NCBI GenBank assembly: GCA_013178045.1
Contig: JABLXP010000001.1
Location: forward strand, 222,780 to 286,779
Direction: 5' to 3'
DNA: 64,000 bases
Source of the DNA: Bacillota bacterium
Lineage (GTDB): Bacteria > Bacillota > Ch66
In this document: positions 15,648 to 25,689 of the stretch, piece by piece
How the letters are laid out: each line of letters starts with the position of its first letter
Numbering within the stretch: position 1 is the first letter of the stretch
Position numbers and translations under genes: made by a program
The notes under the pieces: generated by a model
Seen by the model: the letters and a program-made list of their open reading frames with translations, nothing else
Told to the model about the DNA's origin: nothing
Databases searched by the model: none

Positions 15648-17840
15648 CTATGGTCTGACCTTCATGGCTCGCACGAGGGCGACCGCGGCTTCGGCTCGGG
15701 TGACGGCCTGGTCTGGTCTAAAGTACGAACCGTCTCCCTTCAGGATGTCCAGGCCCCAAGCCAGGGCCACATAGCCAAAGGAATCTTTAGCAATGGCGTT
15801 GGTATCGGCATAGGGAACCTGGTAAATTCCTTGTACCCGGGCCGCACGCTCCAGGTTCAGCAGGCGGATCACCATTTTCGCCAGCATTTCCCGGCTGATG
15901 GTGGCGTTTGGCAGCAGGTCTTCCTTCAACCACCCGCGTTCCCTGGCCTGTTTCAAGACGTCTTCGTCCGATAGGTCGATGATTCCCCAGGGGCCGTTAT
16001 TGGCCATCAGCATTGCCCGCAGGAGAGATGCCGCGGTGATATTTTCCGCCGGGCGGAAGGTGTCACCGTACTCGCCGAAGATGCCGGCCTGGCCCAGGAG
16101 GGTGATTTCCTGCTCCCCAAAGCTTCCCTGGATGTCCGTAAAACGGTGTGCTCTTGGCTGTTGGGCGAGGGGTTTCCCCTGCCAGTCGAGCGGCTCCCCG
16201 GTTTTCGCATCGATCAGATTGGTGACCTCTTTGCCGGGAGCAGCCAGCGGCTGGTAGACCAGCTGGACTTTTTCCGGGCCGGCGGGTCCGTAAACCTGGT
16301 TATAGCTCAGGGTGAGGGGGCGGTTTTTCAGAAACGCCTCCGTGGCCTCGTTGGCGTTTAAAAGCTTTTCCGGGGCCGGAAAATCCAGATCAAACCAGTT
16401 CAGGTTGTAACTGATGATCCGCCCGGCGACCGTGTCCACTGTCACACTGATGGTATTGCCCGGGAAGACGATGCCGTTCACTACCCGCTGATAGATGAAG
16501 TACTGGACAGGCGGGTTCTGGCTTTCCTTCAGAGGACGGGGTCCCCCGCCCGGGTTATTTTCCTCCAGCTTGACCTCCTGGAAACGCTGGGGCTGAACCT
16601 GCCGCAGGAAGTTTTCCACCATTTTCTGCGCTGCTTCGCGGCTCAGCTTACCCGCTTTTTCTGGCCCGGGGTACGGCGAAGACAGATCAAACCCCAGTAA
16701 TTCTCCCGTGAGGGCATTGACCCGGGCGCTGATATAGTCCGGCTTTCCAGGGCCGGGGTTTTTGGCATTCCAGTACAGGTGCCAGATGCGGGTTTCCGGT
16801 GACTGCCAGGCAGTCATCAGGTTGGCGTTACGCAGAACGAGGTCAGCCGGGATGTCCACCCACTTTTTCACGGCGGCCACCGCCTCATCCTGGCTGATCA
16901 ATTTGGCTGTTTTTTCGATTTCCTGCAGTTCTTCCGGGCTCAGGGGACTCAGGGGAGCCTGGGAAGCGAGCGCTTTTCTGGCCATTTCCTGGGCCCCGCC
17001 ATCGCCGCCGCCACCGTTCAGCAACCAGCTACCGCTGTCCAATATTACCGGCTCGCCGGTCAGGGCGTCGATGACCCCGTTAGATGGATGATGCAACTGG
17101 TAGACCAGCTGCACGCGCGGTTTTTCCCCCGCGGCCAGCGGTTTGTAGGGCGGAGACATAAAATACTGCAGTTCCAGCATGCCCGCTTTTTCGAAGGCTT
17201 CGCGGGCTTTTTCCGGCGAGATGGCTCCTGCCGTGGCCGGCAAGGCGGATTTTGTCCAGTTCAGGTTGTAGTTGATTACCCGCCCATCATCACCACGAAC
17301 GCCGATGTAGACCCCGTTTCCCGGAAAGACAGCGCCGTTGACCACCCGCTGCCAGATAAAATTGTAGGTCACCGGCCCGTAGTTGTTGAGCGGCATGACT
17401 TGATCATCATCAGTGACCAGTTGCAGTTCCGCTACCCGATTGGGCGCCAGCCGGGCTAATAGTTTCGCGGCTATTTCCTGGGCTTCAGCTTTGGAGATGG
17501 TTGGCAGGCGTAAACCCGGCTCAGGCTGATATTTGGCGTCCCAGTAGTTCACATTGGTGATTTCTCCCGTAATCGCGTCCACCTGGGCGTGAAAACTCCC
17601 CCCCGGTTCGCCCGGCTTGTTCCAGTCAAGCGACCACACCTGCCGGTTGTCGTAATTGTTGTAACCGGAAGTAAACCTGGTGTATTCTTTAGGAATTTCA
17701 AAGTTGTCCTTCACGGTGCGGATGGCCTGTTCCAGGGAGACGGCCGGTTTGTCATCGGCTAGTGCCCCGGCAGGAATCAGGGTCAGCAGCAGCAGGGTTG
17801 TCAGCCACCAGGTCAGAAAGCGTTGGCGGTATCGTTTCAA
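15648..17840 (-). CDS. Secreted YcdB/YcdC-domain protein with C-terminal SLH repeats
   Basis: A 730-residue exported protein; TTG start at 17840 behind AAAGGAGGATG. The signal peptide spans residues 1-28 (LLLLTLIPAGALA). Two long repeats of about 250 residues (near 35-290 and 320-570) share NYNLNW and VVNG(A/I)VFPGN motifs and match the YcdB/YcdC family, related to PepSY inhibitory domains. The last 150 residues hold S-layer homology motifs (FTDIQGSFGEQEI, FGYVALAWGLDILKGDGS, TRAEAAVALVRAM), which anchor proteins to pyruvylated secondary cell-wall polymers. A surface or spore-associated role is likely. It is monocistronic with its own terminator. Confidence 0.88.
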   Translation of the reverse strand: MKRYRQRFLTWWLTTLLLLTLIPAGALADDKPAVSLEQAIRTVKDNFEIPKEYTRFTSGYNNYDNRQVWSLDWNKPGEPGGSFHAQVDAITGEITNVNYWDAKYQPEPGLRLPTISKAEAQEIAAKLLARLAPNRVAELQLVTDDDQVMPLNNYGPVTYNFIWQRVVNGAVFPGNGVYIGVRGDDGRVINYNLNWTKSALPATAGAISPEKAREAFEKAGMLELQYFMSPPYKPLAAGEKPRVQLVYQLHHPSNGVIDALTGEPVILDSGSWLLNGGGGDGGAQEMARKALASQAPLSPLSPEELQEIEKTAKLISQDEAVAAVKKWVDIPADLVLRNANLMTAWQSPETRIWHLYWNAKNPGPGKPDYISARVNALTGELLGFDLSSPYPGPEKAGKLSREAAQKMVENFLRQVQPQRFQEVKLEENNPGGGPRPLKESQNPPVQYFIYQRVVNGIVFPGNTISVTVDTVAGRIISYNLNWFDLDFPAPEKLLNANEATEAFLKNRPLTLSYNQVYGPAGPEKVQLVYQPLAAPGKEVTNLIDAKTGEPLDWQGKPLAQQPRAHRFTDIQGSFGEQEITLLGQAGIFGEYGDTFRPAENITAASLLRAMLMANNGPWGIIDLSDEDVLKQARERGWLKEDLLPNATISREMLAKMVIRLLNLERAARVQGIYQVPYADTNAIAKDSFGYVALAWGLDILKGDGSYFRPDQAVTRAEAAVALVRAMKVRP

Positions 17841-18032
17841 GCTTATACATCCTCCTTTGATAGTCCCACATGTAACCAGAGGGTCTAGGGGGACATGAAA
17901 AATTGTGTTAATCTTTTAAAAATAAAATGTTATAAAATAAAAAGCAGGTTAATAAATCATAAGAGACGAATGTACGTAAATGCAATGGAAGTGTAGTGGA
18001 AAATATCACCATTAATTCGATGGGGGATTACG

Positions 18033-18437
18033 ATGGATATTGACAAGACAAGAATAAAGGGGACGATCTTAGAAGTATTGAATATCGAGTATCAAGAAGT
18101 AACACCCGAACGGGTGGTGCTGACAATGCCGGTCGGGCCAGCCACGCGGCAACCATATGGCCTACTGCACGGTGGCGCGTCGGTCGTCCTGGCAGAAACA
18201 GCCGCCTCTATCGGCACCTATCGGAACATTGATCCGACTACCCAGGCGGCGGTGGGCTTAGAAATCAACGCTAACCATCTCCGCAAGAAATCTGACGGGA
18301 TTGTTACGGCTATCGCTGTTCCCTTGCACAAGACCCGGTCAACCATGGTCTGGGATATTAAAATCGTGGATGAAAATGAGCAATTGATCTGTGTTTCCCG
18401 CTGCACAATGGCCATTATAACCAGGAAACATCCGTGA
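18033..18437 (+). CDS. PaaI-type hotdog-fold thioesterase
   Basis: A 134-residue protein of the size of single-domain hotdog thioesterases. The motif GLLHGGASVVLAETAASIG (about 46-64) carries the HGG loop and the catalytic acidic residue of the PaaI/MenI group. These enzymes hydrolyse aromatic or short acyl-CoA thioesters as homotetramers. GATGGGGGAT precedes the ATG. It converges on the flavin-fold gene with only 3 bp between stops. The acyl substrate cannot be inferred from context. Confidence 0.85.
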   Translation: MDIDKTRIKGTILEVLNIEYQEVTPERVVLTMPVGPATRQPYGLLHGGASVVLAETAASIGTYRNIDPTTQAAVGLEINANHLRKKSDGIVTAIAVPLHKTRSTMVWDIKIVDENEQLICVSRCTMAIITRKHP

Positions 18438-18440
18438 CCT

Positions 18441-18851
18441 TTAGCTTCGCTTCAAGGTCGAAATCGGTACGATATTGGTGATCTTGAAGACCAGGCAGTT
18501 CTTGAGGGGAAAGTCTTTATACCGGGTGGCGGCTAACCGGGCTTTGATCCGGTCGTAGTAGGGGCCTTCGCTTAAGTCGTCCACCAACTCTACGTACACC
18601 CGGATACCATCCTTGGTCTTTTCGTTGTCAGTCACCAGCACCATGAAAGCCCCTTTGCCTGTTTCTTTCAGGTTGGCATAGGTCTGAGCCGCACCAAAAC
18701 GGGCGCAGAGAATGGTCTCGTCGTCAATCATTTCTAAGATCGAGATTACAGCCACATTGACATTGTAGTTGCGGTCGACGGTGCTCAGAGTGGTGGTGAT
18801 CAGGTTCCGATTGAGCAGGTCTCTCGCTTTCTCGATTAAAATACGATCCAT
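18441..18851 (-). CDS. Pyridoxamine 5'-phosphate oxidase-like (FMN-binding split barrel) protein
   Basis: A 136-residue protein with the split-barrel pattern: TTTLSTVDRNYNVNVAVIS near residues 20-38, then DDETILCARFGAAQTYANLKETGKGAFMVL. It resembles small PNPOx-like proteins that bind FMN or F420 and act as reductases or flavin carriers. The C-terminal FMN-contact residues cannot be verified by eye. The ATG has GGAGTTACTC upstream. No operon partner is evident. Confidence 0.75.
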   Translation of the reverse strand: MDRILIEKARDLLNRNLITTTLSTVDRNYNVNVAVISILEMIDDETILCARFGAAQTYANLKETGKGAFMVLVTDNEKTKDGIRVYVELVDDLSEGPYYDRIKARLAATRYKDFPLKNCLVFKITNIVPISTLKRS

Positions 18852-19003
18852 GAGTAACTCCTCTTTCTGGCTGAATTTGCCTTTCTTATGTTATTATACC
18901 CTATTGCGATCTTTCAATAAACCCTTTTTAGTTAATAAACTCTTAGTTTACATAAACCGTGAGGGATACATAGTTGAAAACCGTTTTTTAAACTATTTGA
19001 AAG

Positions 19004-20179
19004 TTATTTATCACTTTCCTTTGGTTTTATTCTCGTTTTTTCTGCCAGGTCCAGGCTGCCATCTTTGACTATCTCCATACCGGCTTCTAATCCTGCGGTT
19101 ATTTCAATGTGTTCACGGTCGCTGATTCCGGTTTGCACGGGCCGGTGTTGGACCCGCTTATTAACCACCACCATTACTTCTTTCTGGCCGCTTTTGGTGG
19201 TGCGCACGGCCTCCCGGGGTACCACCAGCACATTTTGCCAGTTGAGGACTTCGATGGCTACTCTCACTTCGTAACCAGGTTTCAGCTGGTTGCTCTCGCT
19301 CAAGGAGATAATCACCGGTACCCGCCGCTGAACTACACCCAGGGCGGATTGCTTTTCTTCTGCCCGGGGATAGATCTTCTTTACTTCCCCGACCAGGACT
19401 TTTTGGCCCAGGACCGGGGCTGTGACATTGACTTTTTGCCCTTCTTTAACTTCTGCCAGGTCGTCGCTTAAGATGTCGGCCTTGACTTCCAGTTGGCCCG
19501 GCACAGCGACGCTGGCCAGCAAGGCCCCCGGCTGCAAAACTTGTTCTGGTTTAACCGGCAAGCTCAGCACGATCCCGTCAACCGGGCTCTTTAGCACCAG
19601 TTGCTGTTCTTTGGTAGCCAACTGCTGGAGCGTCTGGTTGTAACCAGTGATTTGGGATCGGGCACTGCTCAGGCGGGCTTGTTGTTCACTCAGACTTCGT
19701 TGATAGGTTTCCACGAGCAACCGTGCCTTGTCAAATTCTGCCTGGGTGACGGCGCCAGCCTGAAATAGTTCCTCAATCCGGGCAAGATTTTCCTGGGCGT
19801 CTTTAAGCTCTAATTCAGTTCGTTCCAGAGCGGCCTTTGTCCCACTGACCGTCGCTTCTGCTTGCAACAACTGGGAGCGGATGTCGGCCAGTTGTACGGC
19901 CAGGTCCAGATTTTCTAGTACTACCAGGGTTTGTCCCTGTTTTACGAATTGGCCGGTTTCGACCGGCACCCGGATAACCCGGGCGCTCTGGGTAGCCTGG
20001 AAATTATAGTCTGTTGCTGGTTGGACGTAGCCGACATCTTCTACCGTGCGCGAAATGTTTCCCGGTTGGACTTTGACTGTGTCAACTACCGGTCCTCCCC
20101 TGGTGAGCAATATTGCCGCTAAAAGTAGGATGGCTACAATCCCGATTAATAGATAGGTTTTTTTGTTCAGTTTTTTCAT
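19004..20179 (-). CDS. HlyD/RND-type membrane-fusion adaptor of an ABC exporter
   Basis: A 391-residue protein. It starts with a signal anchor (LLIGIVAILLLAAILL), then a biotinyl-lipoyl half-motif (ARVIRVPVETGQFVKQGQTL), a coiled-coil hairpin (about 95-185), the second lipoyl half (LKSPVDGIVLSLPVKPEQV) and a beta-barrel/membrane-proximal region. This is the MacA-like adaptor plan. It is the third gene of an ATPase-permease-adaptor operon, 13 bp after the permease. In Gram-positives these exporters move antimicrobial peptides, lipids or polysaccharides; the substrate here is unknown. Confidence 0.9.
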   Translation of the reverse strand: MKKLNKKTYLLIGIVAILLLAAILLTRGGPVVDTVKVQPGNISRTVEDVGYVQPATDYNFQATQSARVIRVPVETGQFVKQGQTLVVLENLDLAVQLADIRSQLLQAEATVSGTKAALERTELELKDAQENLARIEELFQAGAVTQAEFDKARLLVETYQRSLSEQQARLSSARSQITGYNQTLQQLATKEQQLVLKSPVDGIVLSLPVKPEQVLQPGALLASVAVPGQLEVKADILSDDLAEVKEGQKVNVTAPVLGQKVLVGEVKKIYPRAEEKQSALGVVQRRVPVIISLSESNQLKPGYEVRVAIEVLNWQNVLVVPREAVRTTKSGQKEVMVVVNKRVQHRPVQTGISDREHIEITAGLEAGMEIVKDGSLDLAEKTRIKPKESDK

Positions 20180-20192
20180 TACTGCCTCCTCG

Positions 20193-22571
20193 CTAATCGT
20201 TGTTTTTTAAGACGGCTACCAGGTCGAGTTGCTTGACCCCTTTAACCGCAAACAGATGGGCCACCACAATAAAGCCAATCCCAAGCAAGGCGGATAAAAC
20301 GTAGGTCAGTGGGTAAACCACCGCGGGCATAGTGAACAGCTCAGTACTCGCGGCTTGGACATAAGCTCGCGCCATTAAATTGCCGAAAGGTAAGCCCAAA
20401 GTCACTCCCAACAATGATTGCAGGAAGGTTTCTTTCATCAGGAGCTCGGAAACTTCCTGGGAGGAAAATCCGATGACCCGCAACGAGGCAAGTTCTCTTT
20501 TTCGCTCGGCGAAATTGATCACAGAGGCATTGTAGACAATGGCAAATCCCAGGATTGCCGCGAACGTGATCATAATGGATATGGCGTAGACCAGACTATC
20601 CAGGTTTTGGTTAAAGTTGTCCAGTTCTTTCTCCCGGCTCAGAATGGAAGAAACCCCGGTCAACTCATTCAGTTTTTCTTCTACCAGGCTGGTTTTACCG
20701 GGATCGACCTTTAACATGGCCCCGGAGATCAGTTGTTTTTCCTGGAGTACCCGGTTGGCCTGATCCAGGGAGATGTATGAACTGCCACCGACCAGTTGCC
20801 GGTTGATACCAACTATTTTGGCTGTCGCGGAGTGAGCTGGTCCCAGACCAAGGAGGGTTTCAATTACTATTTCGTCACCAACCTTGACCCCTAATTTACG
20901 GGCTGTCCTTTCGTTAATCAGAAGGCCTTCTGCTGGTAACCGCAAGGGTTGGCCGGACTCACTGACTAATTCCTTGAGTTTTACTTCAAGGGGTAAACCG
21001 AGCAGAACATCTTCTGCAGAACGGCCAGCAAAATGCATTTTGACTGGCAACTCAAAAATTGGTTCTGTTATTATTACTCCGTCAATGCGGGAAATATTTA
21101 ATAATTCATACTCTTTAACCGGCGCGGTAAAGCGAAGAAAGTAATCATAATGCTGTTCTTGCTCGAAGTGTGTTTTCAGCAGGTAATCAATTGAGTCTCG
21201 GGTAAACAGGGCGACGACCAGCATACCCACGGCAAAGATTATCCCAAGCACAGTTATGCTGAAACGCAGCCGGTTGCGGCCAATGCTGCGTAAACCCATC
21301 TTCCAGGATGCCTCCAGGTTCCGCCACAGCCAGGTCCAACGTTCCAGCAGCATTTTGCGCGGGCTTCTAGGGGGTTCAGGACGCATGGATTCAGCCGGAT
21401 TAATAGTGACCACCTGGCGGGTGGCGGTCAGACCAGCCAGGACACCAACGCTCAAGCTGAGGCCGAAAGCGGATAAGATAGACTTAATATTCAGCGCACC
21501 AATCGCCTGAGGTAAATTGAAATACTGGGCATAGGTAGCGGAAAAGATGGCGGCCAACCAAACGCCCAGCAAGGTACCGAGAACTGCTGCTAAAACAGCC
21601 ACGCTTAAGGCGTAACCGGTGTAGTGCAACATGATCTGCCAGTTGCTGTACCCCAGGGCCTTCATGACGCCGATTGGCAAACGCTGGGTTTTGACCAGCC
21701 GGCTCAGCATGACAAATTGGATAGCGGCGGCGATGACTAAAAAGATTATGGGCAGAAAATAGGATTGGGTCTTTAGACCATCGAGCTCCCCCTGTAAAAC
21801 AGCGTGGCTCAGCTGCTGCTTACGCGGGTAGCTGGCCAAGTTACCGTAGGGTTCCAGGATAAGCTTAATCTGCTCGGCTACTTTTTCCTCATCAACTCCG
21901 GGAGCAAGTTGGACCACGACCTGATTTATCTGCCCGGTCAGATTCAAGATTTGTTGGGCCTGGTGGTGAGGGAGCATGATAATGCCAAATGTCTTGGGCT
22001 CCGGCATCAGGCTGGCCGCATCCTTCATCGGGTAAATAAACTCAGGACTGGTTGCCGTACCCACCACCGTCAGTGGCACCCGTTTACCTTCGGCTACGAT
22101 GGTTACCTGATCGTTGATAGCCAGACTGTTGGCCGCAGCATACTGGGGATCTAGCAGAATCTCAATTCCCCCGCCGGCCGGGTATTTTTCAAATAGCCGG
22201 CCAGTCAACAGATGCAGACGATTGACTGCGGTATCCAGTGGGAGGGGATAGCTGGTTAAACGGGCTGTTGCCCTTTGCTTGTTCTCCTTAAGGATCGGCA
22301 CGTCTTTTTGGATTCGGCCTGTGGCCCTGATCACACCTGGGACAGACTCGATTTGTTTAATTACTTCCTGAGGGGCTTTGACGACGTGAAAGTAGTAATC
22401 AGCAAAATTGTTTTCCTGGTAAAACAAATCCTGGGAAAGTTTTAAATTGTTATAACTTGTACTCATGGAAATATTAACAATGACTCCCACCATTACTACG
22501 GTGACCAGTGCCAGAAATTGGCCCTTGGTGCGTTGAATGGTGCGCCACAGTTTTTTGGTCAGGACGTTCAT
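20193..22571 (-). CDS. FtsX-type ABC transporter permease (two FtsX domains)
   Basis: A 792-residue permease with an N-terminal membrane helix and a large extracytoplasmic domain (about 45-250). Two three-helix FtsX cores follow (about 265-385 and 670-790, the latter including AERKRELASLRVIGFSSQEV), with a second outer domain between them. The ATG overlaps the ATPase stop as TAATG, so they are translationally coupled. It belongs with the ATPase upstream and adaptor downstream to a MacB/LolCD-like mechanotransmission exporter. Confidence 0.9.
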   Translation of the reverse strand: MNVLTKKLWRTIQRTKGQFLALVTVVMVGVIVNISMSTSYNNLKLSQDLFYQENNFADYYFHVVKAPQEVIKQIESVPGVIRATGRIQKDVPILKENKQRATARLTSYPLPLDTAVNRLHLLTGRLFEKYPAGGGIEILLDPQYAAANSLAINDQVTIVAEGKRVPLTVVGTATSPEFIYPMKDAASLMPEPKTFGIIMLPHHQAQQILNLTGQINQVVVQLAPGVDEEKVAEQIKLILEPYGNLASYPRKQQLSHAVLQGELDGLKTQSYFLPIIFLVIAAAIQFVMLSRLVKTQRLPIGVMKALGYSNWQIMLHYTGYALSVAVLAAVLGTLLGVWLAAIFSATYAQYFNLPQAIGALNIKSILSAFGLSLSVGVLAGLTATRQVVTINPAESMRPEPPRSPRKMLLERWTWLWRNLEASWKMGLRSIGRNRLRFSITVLGIIFAVGMLVVALFTRDSIDYLLKTHFEQEQHYDYFLRFTAPVKEYELLNISRIDGVIITEPIFELPVKMHFAGRSAEDVLLGLPLEVKLKELVSESGQPLRLPAEGLLINERTARKLGVKVGDEIVIETLLGLGPAHSATAKIVGINRQLVGGSSYISLDQANRVLQEKQLISGAMLKVDPGKTSLVEEKLNELTGVSSILSREKELDNFNQNLDSLVYAISIMITFAAILGFAIVYNASVINFAERKRELASLRVIGFSSQEVSELLMKETFLQSLLGVTLGLPFGNLMARAYVQAASTELFTMPAVVYPLTYVLSALLGIGFIVVAHLFAVKGVKQLDLVAVLKNND

Positions 22572-23281
22572 TACCACTCAATCCTTTCGGGTGAAACCGG
22601 GGATTGGTTTTCGGAGATCTCTACGATTTGGCCACTGCGCATCCGGACAACCCGGTGGGCCATGGCCCCGATGGCGGTATTGTGGGTGACGATTACTACC
22701 GTGCTGCCGCGTTCCTGATTGATCCTGGTCAGCAAGCCCAGAATTAGTTTACCGGTCTGATAGTCCAGAGCGCCGGTGGGTTCATCGCAGAGCAGCAGGC
22801 GAGGATTCTTGACCATTGCCCGCGCAATAGATACCCGTTGTTGTTCGCCGCCGCTTAACTGGGAGGGGAAGTGGTCCATTCTGGTTTCCAGCCCCACTTC
22901 TTTTAACATATCTGCCGTGGGCAACGGATGCGGCACGAGATTGGCGGCTAATTCTATGTTTTCCCTGGCGGTTAAGTCTGGGATGAGGTTATTAAATTGA
23001 AAAACAAAACCAACGTCATGACGTCGATAGCGAGTTAAGCGAGCATCACCGGCCTGACTCAAGTCTTCCTGATCAAAATAGACTTCACCGGTGGTGGGTA
23101 AATCGATTCCACCAATAATGTTTAATAGCGTGCTTTTACCGGAACCACTGGGACCCAGGATCACCAATAATTCCCCGACATAGATTTTCAGGTTTGTTTC
23201 CTTGAGGGCTTCAACGGTTACCTCACCCATTACATACGTTTTGGTGACTTGCTTAAGTTGTAAAAGGATGTTTCTGTTCAT
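22571..23281 (-). CDS. ABC transporter ATP-binding protein (LolD/MacB type)
   Basis: A 236-residue ATPase with Walker [11 protein letters not shown]-loop VFQFNN, signature LSGGEQQR, Walker [13 protein letters not shown] and switch histidine VTHN. The order and the DEPTGALD sequence place it in the LolD/MacB/FtsE group that drives FtsX permeases. The ATG at 23281 has AAGGA eight bases upstream; an earlier ATG at 23290 sits too close to that site. It is the first gene of the exporter operon. Confidence 0.93.
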   Translation of the reverse strand: MNRNILLQLKQVTKTYVMGEVTVEALKETNLKIYVGELLVILGPSGSGKSTLLNIIGGIDLPTTGEVYFDQEDLSQAGDARLTRYRRHDVGFVFQFNNLIPDLTARENIELAANLVPHPLPTADMLKEVGLETRMDHFPSQLSGGEQQRVSIARAMVKNPRLLLCDEPTGALDYQTGKLILGLLTRINQERGSTVVIVTHNTAIGAMAHRVVRMRSGQIVEISENQSPVSPERIEW

Positions 23282-23637
23282 GGTGTGCATCCTTATAGTT
23301 ATTTTTTATATCGAAGTAACTGAACTTACCTTTGAACCCATTATAAGATTTAGCTTGTTCAAAAACAATCGTAAAGATGTGATCAGGGGTATTGATAAAA
23401 GAAAGGGTTCGCTGAATCCAATATTGACCTGACGACAATTCTTGTACTACCAGACAAATTGCCGGATTCTGGTAACCGGCCTGGTGGTTTTGACCTATTG
23501 ACGGTTGGCGGGGAAACACCGATAATTAACTAAAACAGCACATCGGCGTACCTGATCAAGAGCAGTTATTTAACCTACCCTTTAGGCCTTGTCCAGTTGG
23601 GGCTTTTCTTTTTCAGTTACCGCGAGGAGGGATATGG
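23282..23637. other. 356-bp divergent intergenic region
   Basis: It separates the exporter operon (minus) from the methyltransferase/reductase gene (plus). It holds several short inverted repeats, but I found no SAM-I, cobalamin or THF riboswitch core and no confident promoter hexamers. A minus-strand frame at 23253-23519 has no ribosome site or domain. Confidence 0.5.
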
Positions 23638-25503
23638 GTGACGAAGAAACCAGATCTGAAAACTTACGTACAGGACCATCTCCTGGTGGGTGATGGGGCG
23701 ATGGCTACCTGGCTGTATCAGCAAGGGATTCCCATTGGGGTATGCTACGAAGAACTTTGTTTATCCAAGCCGGAACTGATTCGCGGTGTGCACCGGGAGT
23801 ACTATGCGGCGGGGGCCAGGCTGATCGAGACCAATACCTTTGGCGCGAAGCGGGAAGCCCTGGCCAGGTACGGACTGGAACACCTCGTCTCCAGAATCAA
23901 CTGGAAGGCGGCGGTAATTGCCCGAGAAGCGGTAGGTGAGGATGCTTATATAGTGGGAAGCATCAGCTCTGTTTCCGCTGGGCGGGTTAGAGATGTACAG
24001 ATGCGTGGTTACCGGGAACAGTTTGAGGAACAGGCGAGTGCCTTGCTCACCGGTGGGGTGGATGGATTAATCCTGGAGACATTCTTAGACCTGGAAGAAT
24101 TGCTCCTGGCCCTGGACGTGATCCGCCCTCTGACGACCCTGCCTATTTTGGCTCAATTGGCCTGTCTGGAGGTTGGCCGCACTCGCGATGGATATACCTT
24201 GACTGATGCCTTCAGTCAACTGCAACGCGCTGGGACTGATGTGGTGGGTTTGAATTGCCGTTTGGGACCAGCTGAAATGGTGCGCTCTTTGGAGCAGACA
24301 GTGGTGCCAGTGGAATTACCACTTTCTGTCTTCCCCAATGCTGGCCGGTTAGGATTATCTGAAGGTGAGTATGCTTATAAATCGTCGCCTGAGTATTTTG
24401 CTGACAGTGCTCGCCGATTCCGTGACCAGGGGGTAAGTATTATCGGTGGGTGCTGTGGGACAACGCCTGCCCATATTCGGGCAATTGCGGAAAGGCTGCG
24501 AGGTCTTCAGCCTGTTCCCCGGAAAAATCCACCGGCTGAAAAAGTAGAGCCAGTTGAACGACAAACACGACTGGAAATTTCGGGAATTAAAGCAACTCCC
24601 AGTATTGTTGAGAAGGTAAGGGAACAATATACTGTAATCGTTGAATTTGATCCACCTAAAGACCTGGAAATAGATGAATATTTGCAGGGAGTGGCGAATT
24701 TACAGGATGCTGGCGCCGATGCCATTACCATGGCAGATAACTCATTGGCGACCACCCGGATGAGCAACATGGCCCTGGGGGCGATCATCAAAAACAAGTT
24801 TGGTATTGACCCTTTGGTGCACATCGCCTGTCGGGACCGTAATCTGATCGGGCAACAATCTCATCTCATGGGACTGCATGCTTTAGGTATTCACCAGGTA
24901 CTGGTGATTACCGGGGATCCAGCCCGTTTTGGAGATTTGCCTGGGGCTAGTTCAGTATTTGATGTTTCTTCTTTTGACCTGATCCGTATGGTGAAGCAGT
25001 TGAATGCCGGCTATTCTTTTTCCGGCAAGCCACTTAAACAGAAGGCCCAGTTTGTGGTAGGGGCAGCGTTCAATCCACACGTGCAAAACTTTACTTCGGC
25101 TATTAGCCGCTTGGAGCGTAAAATTGAGGCTGGTGCTGATTTTATTATGACTCAGCCGGTGTACGATGCGGAAACCATTGAACTGATTTATGAACGGACT
25201 AAACATCTCCCGGTGCCAATTTTTATTGGGATTATGCCCCTGACCAGTTCCCGTAATGCGGAATTTCTGCACAATGAGGTGCCAGGGATTAAACTAACTG
25301 AGGAAGCTTTACAAAGAATGAGAAAGTACACCGGGGCGGAAGCTAGAAGTGAAGGAGTAAAAATGGCTAGGGAACTGCTTGATTTAGCCATGCGGTATTT
25401 TCGAGGGATTTATTTAATCACCCCGTTTTCCTATCACGACATGACTGCAGAACTAACGCGGTACGTTAGAGAAAAGCAGAAGCAGGGGACATTAAACTCT
25501 TAA
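23638..25503 (+). CDS. Bifunctional homocysteine S-methyltransferase / methylenetetrahydrofolate reductase
   Basis: A 621-residue fusion; GTG start behind GCGAGGAGGG. Residues 5-285 form the zinc-dependent homocysteine methyltransferase barrel (DGAMATWLYQ, VVGLNC and the Zn-binding pair GGCCGTTPAHI). Residues 310-615 form the MetF-type TIM barrel (EFDPPKD, ITGDPARFGDLPGAS, DFIMTQPVYD and FIGIMP). The reductase makes 5-methyl-THF and the N-terminal half would transfer the methyl group to homocysteine, making methionine. No MetH cobalamin domain is present. This YitJ-like arrangement is common in Firmicutes. The methyl donor of the first half is uncertain. Confidence 0.92.
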   Translation: MTKKPDLKTYVQDHLLVGDGAMATWLYQQGIPIGVCYEELCLSKPELIRGVHREYYAAGARLIETNTFGAKREALARYGLEHLVSRINWKAAVIAREAVGEDAYIVGSISSVSAGRVRDVQMRGYREQFEEQASALLTGGVDGLILETFLDLEELLLALDVIRPLTTLPILAQLACLEVGRTRDGYTLTDAFSQLQRAGTDVVGLNCRLGPAEMVRSLEQTVVPVELPLSVFPNAGRLGLSEGEYAYKSSPEYFADSARRFRDQGVSIIGGCCGTTPAHIRAIAERLRGLQPVPRKNPPAEKVEPVERQTRLEISGIKATPSIVEKVREQYTVIVEFDPPKDLEIDEYLQGVANLQDAGADAITMADNSLATTRMSNMALGAIIKNKFGIDPLVHIACRDRNLIGQQSHLMGLHALGIHQVLVITGDPARFGDLPGASSVFDVSSFDLIRMVKQLNAGYSFSGKPLKQKAQFVVGAAFNPHVQNFTSAISRLERKIEAGADFIMTQPVYDAETIELIYERTKHLPVPIFIGIMPLTSSRNAEFLHNEVPGIKLTEEALQRMRKYTGAEARSEGVKMARELLDLAMRYFRGIYLITPFSYHDMTAELTRYVREKQKQGTLNS

Positions 25504-25689
25504 AAAGTTTATTCAACTTGACGAAAAAAGTAGAAGAGCTATGATTAAGGATAAGAAAATTATTGTTCTGAGAGAACGGGACAGTATTCCAGGTTCCGCG
25601 ATTGAGGAACATTAGAAGTCAGGGGGATTTCAGTTATTGAAGTGAAAGGATATCTGTAAGATTATTCAAGCATGAGAGGGGGATTCTCA

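Noticed and set aside
23253-23519. 88-residue minus-strand frame upstream of the exporter operon
   Set aside because: No ribosome site or domain; it overlaps the ATPase start and is explained by an AT-rich leader.
23520-23637. Possible SAM-I, THF or cobalamin riboswitch before the methyltransferase/reductase gene
   Set aside because: None of the conserved core strings of these classes is present.
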